The notes beneath the pieces were generated by a model, which saw only the letters and a program-made list of their open reading frames with translations, had not been told where the DNA came from and ran no database searches. DNA of 45,174 nucleotides from Halioglobus japonicus (GTDB lineage Bacteria; Pseudomonadota; Gammaproteobacteria; Pseudomonadales; Halieaceae), in contig CACSIL010000051.1 of the NCBI GenBank assembly GCA_902705825.1, forward strand, positions 1 to 45,174, read 5' to 3'. Positions 7,678 to 15,853 of the stretch are shown here, piece after piece. Within the stretch, counting starts at the first letter, position 1, and every line of letters starts with the position of its first letter. Position numbers and translations under genes: made by a program.

Positions 7678-7907
7678 GCCTGAGTCGACATGTCTCCCGG
7701 CTGGAAGAAAGGCTCGATACCCGGTTGATACAACGCAGCTCGCGGCAGTTTAAAGTCACTGAAACCGGTCAGGTGTTTTACCGGCATGCCAGGGCGCAGT
7801 TGAGTCTGTTGATGCCTTCACGCCGAGGACAATCGCCTTCTGTGCGCGTGCTGGCGGACTATCTGCTCGATAACCTGAATGATCGGATCGGTGATCAGCC
7901 GGGATAG
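7656..7907 (+). pseudogene. LysR regulator remnant: HTH fused to C-terminal tail
   Basis: From about 7656 the plus strand reads ALDMPKSRLSRHVSRLEERL and QRSSRQFKVTETGQVFYRHA, the second half of a LysR helix-turn-helix and wing. Near 7811 it passes in frame into MPSRRGQSPSVRVLADYL, which resembles the last 25 residues of LysR proteins of this subgroup. The first 30 or so residues and about 200 residues of effector domain are therefore missing. No start codon in context is left, and the 5' end overlaps the truncated pirin on the other strand. It is a deletion product, not a functional regulator. Confidence 0.75.
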
Positions 7908-7974
7908 CAGGAAGGCACCTCGAATGAGCGAGTCAATTTTCCTGTGCAGGAGGTATCCATCCGGGGTCCGAATT

Positions 7975-8961
7975 TTACGAGTGAGCAGCTTCGTTTAACG
8001 CCTGATAATCTTTCCTGACTTCGGCCGGACTCTTGCCGATAATTTTTTTAAAGGCGCGTGAGAAGGCCGCTTCTGACTGATAACCAATATCCAGTGCGAT
8101 GGAAAGCACCGTGTCTTTCGTCAATTGCAGACTGGAATACGCCAACGACATACGCCACTCGGTCAGATAGTCTATCGGGGTATTGCCCACCAGTTTCTTG
8201 AATTGCGTGGCAAAGCTGGTTCTGGACATGCCAACAGCGGTAGCCAGTTCTTCCAGCGACCAGTGCCGGGCCGGTTGATCGTGTATCAGCTTGAGTGATT
8301 TCCCGATGCGGTCATCCTCGAGTGCTGTCAGCCAACCGGTTTGCGAATCGTCCAGCTTCGATAGATATTCCCGCATGGCGGCTATCACGAGGATATCGGC
8401 AAGCCGGGAAATGACCGCCTCTGCGCCCACCGAGACCGACTGTGCCTCCGCCTTGAGCAACTCTGCTACGCTGGTAACAATACTGCCTGAATCCTCCGAA
8501 TCGGGATGGATTTTGATAAAGGGCGGCAAGATCCCGAGCAGCTTTATCGCTAGTGGGTGCTGGAACAACATGGCGCCACACACCATCCTGCTGACCTCAC
8601 CACCGCCACCAAAATCCAGCGTTTCGTAGCGCTCGGTGACGCTTTCGATGGGCAGCGCGGTTAGCGGTGTTAACGTTTTGCACTGTCCGTCGGACACAAC
8701 ATGCCCGTCGCCTGCAGGGAATAGTACGAAAGCGCCCTCTTCCAGGCTGAACACAGAATCCTTCACGCGAAACTCTGCCGCACCCTCGAGCATGATGTGA
8801 TACATCATGCAGTTTGGCATCGGGGGCATGATCATGCCCCAGGGCCGCGTCAGTCTCGAGCTGGTGTAAAACGCGCTTTGCATTCTCAAGCTGTCGAGTA
8901 GCTTGCCAACTGGGTGATCTACGATCTGCGTCGCTGCTCTTTTTTTGTAATCAAACGACAT
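7975..8961 (-). CDS. AraC-family transcriptional regulator (cupin_6 type)
   Basis: This 328-residue regulator has an N-terminal cupin-like sensor domain (about 25-210, with PMPNCMMYHIMLEG and GAFVLFPAGDGH). A C-terminal AraC DNA-binding domain (about 225-320) has two HTH motifs. The first is around LEELATAVGMSRTSFATQFK, and the second contains IALDIGYQSEAAFSRAFKK. The length fits the family. It lies 86 bases downstream of the DUF1772 and NmrA-like genes on the same strand and may be cotranscribed with them. AraC proteins of this subgroup often control a nearby oxidoreductase, so the NmrA gene is the natural candidate target. Confidence 0.92.
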   Translation of the reverse strand: MSFDYKKRAATQIVDHPVGKLLDSLRMQSAFYTSSRLTRPWGMIMPPMPNCMMYHIMLEGAAEFRVKDSVFSLEEGAFVLFPAGDGHVVSDGQCKTLTPLTALPIESVTERYETLDFGGGGEVSRMVCGAMLFQHPLAIKLLGILPPFIKIHPDSEDSGSIVTSVAELLKAEAQSVSVGAEAVISRLADILVIAAMREYLSKLDDSQTGWLTALEDDRIGKSLKLIHDQPARHWSLEELATAVGMSRTSFATQFKKLVGNTPIDYLTEWRMSLAYSSLQLTKDTVLSIALDIGYQSEAAFSRAFKKIIGKSPAEVRKDYQALNEAAHS

Positions 8962-9047
8962 ACCTGGCCTCTTGCACGTCTAACTGCGCTAAAAACTATA
9001 ACCCGCTTCGTGTTCACATGGCGAACGGCTTACCCTCTCTATAACGT

Positions 9048-9485
9048 TCAGACAACCAGCAGTAAGCCAGAGCTTACTGCAGCCACGGAGCGCACATGGT
9101 TCCAGAACACCCACTTGTCGAGATACCGCTGCCAGACCTGCTCACGCTGCGCGCCCGCCGCTTGCAGCTGGTTATTCAACGGCACATTTTTAACTATTGT
9201 CACCAGTGTCGTACCCACCAGGAACACGAGAGCAGCGATGAATAACAAACCCTTCGCAGCGACCACGAGATACAGTGAGCCCAGTCCGGAAATCCAGAAC
9301 ACCGCCATAAAAACCGGGTTGAGAATGATCTTGTTGATCTCAACCATGACATCCGCGCCCGATTCAAACTTTGCGAGCGATGCCATGACGGTGTTAGAGA
9401 AAGCAAAATACAGCCCAACCATGATTATCATCGAAAGCTGGATCAATGACTCAACGAATTGCAGGATCTGGATACTCATGATCAA
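9048..9485 (-). CDS. DUF1772 (anthrone oxygenase-like) membrane protein
   Basis: This is a 145-residue integral membrane protein with four hydrophobic helices. It has the DUF1772 signature residues: GLYFAFSNTVMASLA early, INKIILNPVFM in the middle, NVPLNNQL after the third helix, and a W-x-Y-x3-W-x2-WNHVR stretch before the last helix. DUF1772 includes fungal anthrone oxygenases, but most bacterial members are uncharacterised, so no substrate is claimed. Its ATG overlaps the upstream NmrA-like stop by four bases (ATGA), so the two are translationally coupled. A role in oxidising or reducing a small aromatic or quinone compound is an inference from that partner. Confidence 0.8.
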   Translation of the reverse strand: MIMSIQILQFVESLIQLSMIIMVGLYFAFSNTVMASLAKFESGADVMVEINKIILNPVFMAVFWISGLGSLYLVVAAKGLLFIAALVFLVGTTLVTIVKNVPLNNQLQAAGAQREQVWQRYLDKWVFWNHVRSVAAVSSGLLLVV

Positions 9486-10309
9486 GCTGCCTCGGTGAAG
9501 TACTGCTTGTTTTTCAGAATATACTGATCGAAGCTCGTTGCAGGACGGCCCAGCGCGTTCTCGACACCATCGGTGATTGATTCACTGCGACCGTCGAGCA
9601 CCTCGCTAAACAGATAGGTCACTGTTTCGATTACATCCTGCGGCACAGCGTCCCTGGCCATTCGCGATTGAAACTCGCCGATACTGATCGACTCGAAGCC
9701 TATCTTCCTGTTCAGGTGCTTGCCGAATCTGGCGGCGATATCGGCAAAGCTGATCAATTCGGGCCCGGTGACTTCATACAGTTGCCCACTGTGCCTGTCG
9801 TCAGTGAGCGACGCGACAACAACGTCAGCGATATCGTCAATATCGATAAACGGTTCGGTAATATCGGTGACAGGCAGCGCGATGTTGCCATCCACAATGA
9901 ACTGGCGGAACAGGCCCTCACTGAAATTCTGAGCGAACCAGGAGGCGCGAACGACCGTCCAGCGGATACCTGATTGTATGATGATGTTTTCACATAGCTG
10001 GGCAGCGGGTTCACTACGACCGGAAAGCAAGGTAATGTGCTTGACTCCCTTCATCTTTGCCAGCGCGCAGAATCTGGAGATATCTTCAGGTGCTTTGGGT
10101 ATCGCCAGATCAGGGTAGTACGTCAGGTAAACCGCATCGATACCATTGAGCGCTGCTGACCAGGTTGTGGGATCTTCCCAGTCAAAATGCACTTCGCCGT
10201 GGCGGCTCGCACCTTTGGGTTTAAAACCAAGCGCGTTTAAACCCGCCATAACGCGTGAACCCGTTTTACCGGTAGACCCAATAATCAAGTGTTGTGTTAC
10301 TGAATGCAT
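9482..10309 (-). CDS. NmrA-like NAD(P)-binding protein
   Basis: This is a 275-residue atypical short-chain dehydrogenase. The Rossmann motif GSTGKTG is at residues 11-17, followed by DWEDPTTW and GIDAVYLTYYPDLA. The segment SGIRWTVVRASWFAQNFSEG is typical of NmrA/NAD(P)H:quinone reductase-like (QOR2/ergot-type) proteins. ITEPFIDIDDIADV is the conserved second half of that family. It lacks a classical YxxxK catalytic pair. It is the first gene of a minus-strand unit with DUF1772 and probably AraC. It may be a redox sensor or a reductase of quinone-like compounds; sequence does not separate these. Confidence 0.87.
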   Translation of the reverse strand: MHSVTQHLIIGSTGKTGSRVMAGLNALGFKPKGASRHGEVHFDWEDPTTWSAALNGIDAVYLTYYPDLAIPKAPEDISRFCALAKMKGVKHITLLSGRSEPAAQLCENIIIQSGIRWTVVRASWFAQNFSEGLFRQFIVDGNIALPVTDITEPFIDIDDIADVVVASLTDDRHSGQLYEVTGPELISFADIAARFGKHLNRKIGFESISIGEFQSRMARDAVPQDVIETVTYLFSEVLDGRSESITDGVENALGRPATSFDQYILKNKQYFTEAA

Positions 10310-10469
10310 AATACTGTCCTCGTGTCGTTGTTGATATGACGAGGTCAGTGTAGTGGCGTGCAGACAGGACAGATTTACCGTGCGTTCAAGATGCTTTGCA
10401 CATCGTACAGGCGTTTGGCGGGCAACGCATCGCCCGTCCGGTGCGCTCTCGCAATAACTGAATTTATAG

Positions 10470-10802
10470 CTATGCCGTCAGCAACTCTATAATGGCCCGC
10501 CTGCTTATCGGGTGCCGAACTGCCTCCTTGGTGATGTTCACTTCCAATGCCACTTGCGCGATTTCCAGTATGCCAGTATCAATCTGGTAGCTCCCTCGCG
10601 CCTTCAACCAATCCAGCACCTCCGCCAGATGCCAGATCGAGGCGCTGCCTTGGTGAACCGGCATGGGGAACGCGCCTCGGTGGGCAAGTATGAGCTTACG
10701 CATCGCCTGCCGGGAAAATCCCACAAGATCGACCACATCCGTCAAGCCGACCAGGTCCGGCGACGCCTCGATTAGGCACGCAAGGCAGGTTTGCGCACAA
10801 CC
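10470..10802 (-). pseudogene. Helix-turn-helix DNA-binding protein, N-terminal half missing
   Basis: The frame reads LIEASPDLVGLTDVVDLVG, FSRQAMRKLILAHRGAFPMP, a short loop and IWHLAEVLDWLKARGSYQID. This looks like the C-terminal half of a family of roughly 150-residue HTH proteins in which the segment is preceded by an N-terminal alpha/beta domain. Here the frame opens at a stop at 10803-10805, with no ATG or GTG before the homologous part. A TTG at 10745 would give 91 residues but cuts inside the conserved block. I read it as truncated by whatever joined it to the iron-regulated unit on its right. A functional short protein is not excluded. Confidence 0.55.
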
Positions 10803-10812
10803 TTATTGCAAA

Positions 10813-10827
10813 TGATAATGATTATCA
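10813..10827. promoter_or_regulatory. Perfect Fur box
   Basis: TGATAATGATTATCA is a perfect 7-1-7 inverted repeat matching the Fur consensus TGATAATNATTATCA at every defined position. It is 42 bases before the TonB receptor ATG. Iron-dependent repression of the receptor and probably the PepSY gene follows from established Fur biology. Confidence 0.9.
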
Positions 10828-10869
10828 CTAACATGTGCCTTCCTTTTGTTCCCAACATGGAAATAAGTC

Positions 10870-13077
10870 ATGCGCCACCACTGCCCCATCGCCGCATCCA
10901 GCCGCCTGAAACAAAGGGCCACTGCCGTGACCCTCGTCCTCTGTGGATTTCATACCACGACCGCGATCGCGCAAGAGTCCACCGTAGCCAAAGACAATAC
11001 TGCAGCGGAGGTTACCGCACAGAAAGAGAACCCGGCGATGGAAGAGGTCATCGTGCGCGGCTCCTACACCACCGACGATCAACTCAATTCCGCGACGGGC
11101 CTTGGTCTCTCGATAAAGGAAACGCCACAATCTGTCAGCGTGATGACCTTCCAGCGCATCGAAGACCAAAATCTTAACTCGCTTACCGACGTGGTGCTCA
11201 ACGCTACTGGAGTCTCCGCAAAGGAACTCGACAGTTCGCGATCCACATTTGCAGCGCGGGGCTTTGAAATTGACAACTATCAACTCGATGGCGTGCCCAT
11301 CAGTTGGAGCCCCGGTGGCGATGCCGGTGAAACGCAAACTGATATGGCCGCGTATGAACGGATCGAAATAGTGCGGGGCGCCACTGGCCTGCTAACCGGT
11401 GCAGGCAACCCTTCCGCCTCGATCAACCTGGTGCGTAAGCACGCCGACAGCAAAGAACTCACTGGGGTTACATCGGTAGGTGCCAGTCGGTGGAATAACT
11501 ACGAAGCGATGGCCGATGTCAGTACACCGATCACCAGTGACGGCTCGATACGCGCGCGTGCGGTGCTTAGTTACGCTGATGGCGACTCGTGGACTGACCT
11601 GCTGGGCAACACCAAGAAACTGGCCTACGGCACCATGGACGCCGATCTGGGCGTGAGCACTCTGTTTCGCGTTGGCGCCAGCTATCAGGATAATGACCCC
11701 ACCAGCTCCACCTGGGGCGGTCTACCGGCCTGGTTCAGTGACGGCTCACGGACCGATTGGCCTGACTCCAAAACAGTGGGCGCCGACTGGACACGCTGGG
11801 CCTCCACCAGCACGACATACTTCGCGACACTCAGGCACGAATTTCTGAACAAATGGAGCGCCTCGCTAGATTACAATCGAGCCGAGAACGATGCCAACCT
11901 GCATCTACTGTATCTTTCCGGCGCACCGGACAAAGCCACCGGTGAGGGCATGAGCACCTCGCCCTATCGCTCTGACACCACACGTGAACAGGACAGCATC
12001 GGAGTGAACGTATCGGGTTCGTACGCTTTGTTGGGGCGAGAGCATGAAGCGGTGGTGGGCTATAGCTGGATGGACCAGAATGAGAAAACCCACACTTTTG
12101 ACCCGCTGGGTGAATCCCCCGGAGTGGGCAATTTCTTTGATTGGGACGGCTCGTACCCCGAACCTCAGTGGGGTGATCGCAATACGGATATTGAACTGGA
12201 CACGGAACAAACGGGATTCTACGCCGCGACGCGCGTCTCCCTAACCGACGCACTCAAACTGGTGCTCGGTGGCCGGCTCGCCAGTTGGGAATCCAAGGGG
12301 CAAAGCTATGGAGCATCGGTCGACTACCAGGACAGCAATGTGTTTCTTCCGTACGTCGGCGCACTCTATGACATCACCGAATCGACCTCGGCCTACCTCA
12401 GCTATACCGAGATATTCAAACCGCAGAACGCGCTAGACCGCAATGGTCAGCAGCTCGATCCAATTATTGGTGAGAGTTACGAGATCGGTCTAAAGAGCGG
12501 ATTTTTCAACGATTCACTCAGCACAACCGTCGCAGTATTCCACATCAAGCAGGACAATCTCGCCCAGATCGATACCGGGAACTTTATTCCTGGCACCATT
12601 TTCGAAGCCTCTCGGGCTGCCGAGGGCGCAACCAGCGAAGGTTTTGAGCTGGAAGCGGTTGGTGCCATTACCGAAGGTTGGGAAATCGCAGCCAGCTACA
12701 CGCAATTCAAAGCGCAGGATGCGAACAACGTCAACGTCAACACGAGCCAACCGCGCAAGATGTTCAAGCTGTTCACTACCTACCACGCATTCACCGGCAT
12801 CCTGTCAGACCTCACCATTGGAGGCGGTATCAACTGGCAGGGAGAAAACTACACACCTGCCCTCAATCCCACCACCGGCGCCGAGGAAAATCTGGTGCAG
12901 GACGACTACAGCCTGGTCAACCTGATGGCGCGCTACGACTTCAGTGAGCAACTCTCAGCACAGATCAACATCAACAACTTGCTTGATAAAACCTATTACA
13001 GCCAGATCGGCTTCTACAGCCAGCTGGCTTACGGCAGCCCGTTTGATGTCAGCGCGGAACTGCGCTACCGATTTTGA
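10870..13077 (+). CDS. TonB-dependent ferric-siderophore receptor
   Basis: This is a 735-residue outer-membrane receptor. A signal peptide of about 35 residues ends near AIAQE. The TonB box EEVIVRG is at about 58-64. The plug domain contains IKETPQSVSVMT, LDGVPISWSPGGDAGE and the ERIEIVRGATGLLTGAGNPS block typical of FpvA/FhuE-type siderophore receptors. A 22-strand barrel follows, ending LRYRF with the terminal Phe that directs outer-membrane insertion. No extra N-terminal signalling domain is present, so it should not drive a FecI/FecR cascade. A perfect Fur box precedes it. No siderophore biosynthesis gene lies in the window, so it probably takes up siderophores made elsewhere or by other organisms. 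The ligand is not predictable here. Confidence 0.95.
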   Translation: MRHHCPIAASSRLKQRATAVTLVLCGFHTTTAIAQESTVAKDNTAAEVTAQKENPAMEEVIVRGSYTTDDQLNSATGLGLSIKETPQSVSVMTFQRIEDQNLNSLTDVVLNATGVSAKELDSSRSTFAARGFEIDNYQLDGVPISWSPGGDAGETQTDMAAYERIEIVRGATGLLTGAGNPSASINLVRKHADSKELTGVTSVGASRWNNYEAMADVSTPITSDGSIRARAVLSYADGDSWTDLLGNTKKLAYGTMDADLGVSTLFRVGASYQDNDPTSSTWGGLPAWFSDGSRTDWPDSKTVGADWTRWASTSTTYFATLRHEFLNKWSASLDYNRAENDANLHLLYLSGAPDKATGEGMSTSPYRSDTTREQDSIGVNVSGSYALLGREHEAVVGYSWMDQNEKTHTFDPLGESPGVGNFFDWDGSYPEPQWGDRNTDIELDTEQTGFYAATRVSLTDALKLVLGGRLASWESKGQSYGASVDYQDSNVFLPYVGALYDITESTSAYLSYTEIFKPQNALDRNGQQLDPIIGESYEIGLKSGFFNDSLSTTVAVFHIKQDNLAQIDTGNFIPGTIFEASRAAEGATSEGFELEAVGAITEGWEIAASYTQFKAQDANNVNVNTSQPRKMFKLFTTYHAFTGILSDLTIGGGINWQGENYTPALNPTTGAEENLVQDDYSLVNLMARYDFSEQLSAQININNLLDKTYYSQIGFYSQLAYGSPFDVSAELRYRF

Positions 13078-13146
13078 CCCAGGGGGTCTTTCGTGTCTTG
13101 CATGGTAATGCTGTGCAAGATACGTTTTTTATTGCGGAATAATAAA

Positions 13147-14475
13147 ATGCGTACTATTTTCGTGTTGCTGCATCGCTGGGCCGGTCTATTTATCGCGGCC
13201 TTCCTGATTCTGTCTGGCGTGACCGGTGCAGTGATCTCATGGGATCACGAACTGGACGAATGGCTGAACGCCGACCTGACCAAAACTCAATCGGTCGGCA
13301 CAGCACTGTCAACACTGGACCTGATACAAGCGGTTGAGGCGCGGCATCCGACAATACAGATAACCTTTGCCCCATTGCGCGCTGAACCGGGACACGCACT
13401 GTCCCTGTTTGTCACGCCACGGATTAATCCCGATACAGGTGAACTGTATAAAGTCGAGTTCAATCAGATCTTTGTAGATCCGGTCAGCGGTATGGAACTG
13501 GGTAAGCGCGAATGGGGAGCGGTGTGGCCTATCACGCGCCGGAACCTGGTGTCGTTCCTGTACGTACTGCACTACAGCCTGCACATGCCTGAATTCCTGG
13601 GTATCGACCGGTGGGGCGTTTGGCTGATGGGCATCATCGCGCTAATCTGGATGATTGACTGCTTTTCCGGACTTTACCTGACGCTGCCGTCGCGTCGTCG
13701 CAGCCGTTCTCGCGTATTGAAAAGCCACGCTGGGTGCCGCGCCGCGCCGGATATCACGAGTGACTTTCGCCCTGACCTTAAACCGCGCTCCTGGTTACAG
13801 CGCTGGCTGCCCGCATGGAAAATTCGCTGGCATGGCAACAGTTATAAACTGAATTTCGATCTGCACCGCGCCCTGAGTCTTTGGACCTGGATACTCTTGT
13901 TCGTCGTTGCCTTCACTGCATTTTCACTGAACCTCTACCGCGAAATATTCTTTCCCGTCATGAGTCTGGTGTCAGATGTCACACCCAGTGTTTTTGATAC
14001 TCGCGAGCCTCGGCCTGAGACCGACCCGGTGGTTCCGCAACAGGACTTTGCCACAGCAATCTCACGCGCATCCCGGATAGCCCATGCCAAGGGCTGGGAA
14101 GACCCCGCTGGCTCGATTTTCTATTCACCAGACTTTGGCATATACGGCGTGGCGTTTTTCCACCCGGAAGACGGACATGGGGCAGGCGGTGCCGGGCACC
14201 GGACAATTCATCTGGACGCTGTGGACGGAAGAGAACTAGGTGCGTATGAACCGTGGCAGGGCACAATTGCTGATCTGTTTGTACAGGCCCAGTTTCCGAT
14301 TCACTCTGGGCGTATTCTCGGACTGCCGGGACGGATACTCATTTCGATTATGGGTATTGTGATCGCGCTGCTGTCTGTCACTGGCGTGGTCATTTGGTGG
14401 CGCAAGCGCGGAGCGCGCAACTCCAAACCCACCTCCGTTTATCGAAGCCCGGATTCCTTCCCCACAAGGCCGTAA
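13147..14475 (+). CDS. PepSY-associated transmembrane protein (iron-uptake linked)
   Basis: This is a 442-residue inner-membrane protein starting MRTIFVLLHRWAGLFIAAFL. That is the canonical opening of PepSY_TM proteins, with an HRWxGL first helix. Three further membrane spans (about residues 155-178, 243-263 and 390-415) flank two periplasmic PepSY-like regions. Its C-terminal helix is followed by a basic tail. It begins 69 bases after the TonB receptor and shares its iron-regulated unit. Family members next to siderophore receptors are proposed to reduce ferric siderophores in the periplasm or inner membrane. An in-frame GTG at 13093 would add 18 residues; I prefer the ATG at 13147 because homologous openings start there. 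Confidence 0.9.
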   Translation: MRTIFVLLHRWAGLFIAAFLILSGVTGAVISWDHELDEWLNADLTKTQSVGTALSTLDLIQAVEARHPTIQITFAPLRAEPGHALSLFVTPRINPDTGELYKVEFNQIFVDPVSGMELGKREWGAVWPITRRNLVSFLYVLHYSLHMPEFLGIDRWGVWLMGIIALIWMIDCFSGLYLTLPSRRRSRSRVLKSHAGCRAAPDITSDFRPDLKPRSWLQRWLPAWKIRWHGNSYKLNFDLHRALSLWTWILLFVVAFTAFSLNLYREIFFPVMSLVSDVTPSVFDTREPRPETDPVVPQQDFATAISRASRIAHAKGWEDPAGSIFYSPDFGIYGVAFFHPEDGHGAGGAGHRTIHLDAVDGRELGAYEPWQGTIADLFVQAQFPIHSGRILGLPGRILISIMGIVIALLSVTGVVIWWRKRGARNSKPTSVYRSPDSFPTRP

Positions 14476-14617
14476 CTGCAACGGAAATCAAAACATTTGT
14501 TGTACCACCGGCCCATGACTTTGATAACCCCGAGTATTCCCTGGCGGATATTAAACTGTACATCCTGCTAGGCTTTCCGATGAGTCACGCCTCATTGGTG
14601 TAGATTGAATTTGAAGA

Positions 14618-14965
14618 TTATATTTTAGTGTTTAGGACACCTGAGTCACTCCCACGCGATCGTAAACAAAAACATATTTTCCTTTTTTTCTGATGGTCAA
14701 AAATCAACATTTTCGAAATACCATGAAAACTACCATGCCCAGAAAACCCTTCTAAGTACTCGAAAAATTGCCGATCAGCACCGCCACTCAGCACCCCTTC
14801 ATCTCGCAACACTGATAAAGCCGTACCAGCGGCCAGATGGGCCGCCATACCATTCCATGCATCGGCGGGATCCCAGTCCATGAAGAAACACGGACCCGCG
14901 CCGTGTACAATGAATAATACCGGCTGTTTGGTGGATGCAACGAGCGATGTGGTCGAATGGGTCAC
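14618..14965 (-). pseudogene. LigB-type extradiol dioxygenase remnant with internal deletion
   Basis: The first 45 residues contain VLFIVHGAGPCFFMDW and WNGMAAHLA. They resemble the N-terminus of class III extradiol ring-cleavage dioxygenases (LigB/DODA group), in which the early His binds iron. Next comes GTALSVLRDEGVL, which matches a block normally more than 100 residues later (GxALxxLRDEGVL). After that no homology is visible. The gene has therefore lost most of its catalytic domain and its C-terminus. Its ATG overlaps the stop of the upstream pirin by four bases (ATGA), which shows it was part of that operon. A product of 115 residues could still be translated, but not as a dioxygenase. 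Confidence 0.65.
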
Positions 14966-15822
14966 AGATGAGTTCTGCCCGGTGCGCGCTGCGTCACTAG
15001 CCTCCCCTGCTGGAAATCACGAATAGCCTGTTCGATTTCCTCAGGCTGGTTCATCACAAAGGGTCCATGCTGGACAATGGGTTCGCGCAAGGCCTCACCC
15101 GCCAGGACCAGCGCCTCGAAACCCTGCTCGCCTGCCCGCAGTGTCAGCTTGTCACCAGTGCCGTAAACACCCAGTTGCCTGGTCTTTAACTCTGTGCTGT
15201 CTCCAGCATAAACAAACACCAGGACCCGTTCGTAGTCTCCGACATCCAGAATAAATTCCGCGCCACTTGCTACTGACACATCTGCCAATAACGGGCGGGT
15301 GGCCATGGCCGGCAAGCAACCGTTAAGTGTCGTGTTCCCCACATTCATCTCACCGGCGATAAGTCGTACTTCATTGCCAACATCATCCCTGTAATATGCG
15401 ACTTCCGCACTGCGAATATCGCGATAGGCAGCCGGCTTGAATTTGTCCCTGGCGGGTAAATTCAACCAGATTTGAAAACCGTGCATCAGGCCCTGCTCCT
15501 GCTCAGGCATCTCCGAGTGAATGACCCCATGACCTGCCGTCATCCACTGCACATCACCGGGGCCGATCACGCCCTCGTTACCCATGTGATCGCGATGGCG
15601 CATGCGACCGGCCTTCATGTACGTGATGGTTTCAAAGCCTCGGTGGGGATGCTCTGGAAAGCCGCCCATATAATCCGTAGCAGTATCCGAGTTGATTTCA
15701 TCGACCATCAGAAACGGATCCAATATCCCGTGCATTGATGCGCCGGCAATGCGGTTGATTTTGACACCATCACCATCACGGGATGGTCTCGACGGATACA
15801 CCTGCGATAATTGTCTAAACAT
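14962..15822 (-). CDS. Pirin family protein
   Basis: This is an intact 286-residue bicupin. The metal-binding residues fit the pirin pattern: His58 and His60 in EHPHRGFETITY, and His102 and Glu104 in GHGVIHSE. The C-terminal cupin ends with the family motif IVQHGPFVMNQPEEI. The ATG at 15822 is chosen because AGGAGG lies six bases upstream. A longer frame to 15861 would overlap the preceding gene and lacks such a site. Some bacterial pirins oxidise quercetin-like flavonols and others act as redox-linked binding partners. Here it sits in a DoxX-AzoR-hydroquinone reductase operon and is coupled to a dioxygenase remnant, consistent with quinone or aromatic detoxification. Confidence 0.93.
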   Translation of the reverse strand: MFRQLSQVYPSRPSRDGDGVKINRIAGASMHGILDPFLMVDEINSDTATDYMGGFPEHPHRGFETITYMKAGRMRHRDHMGNEGVIGPGDVQWMTAGHGVIHSEMPEQEQGLMHGFQIWLNLPARDKFKPAAYRDIRSAEVAYYRDDVGNEVRLIAGEMNVGNTTLNGCLPAMATRPLLADVSVASGAEFILDVGDYERVLVFVYAGDSTELKTRQLGVYGTGDKLTLRAGEQGFEALVLAGEALREPIVQHGPFVMNQPEEIEQAIRDFQQGRLVTQRAPGRTHL

Positions 15823-15853
15823 TTTGCACCTCCTGCGTTGGGAACCTTGCGTT

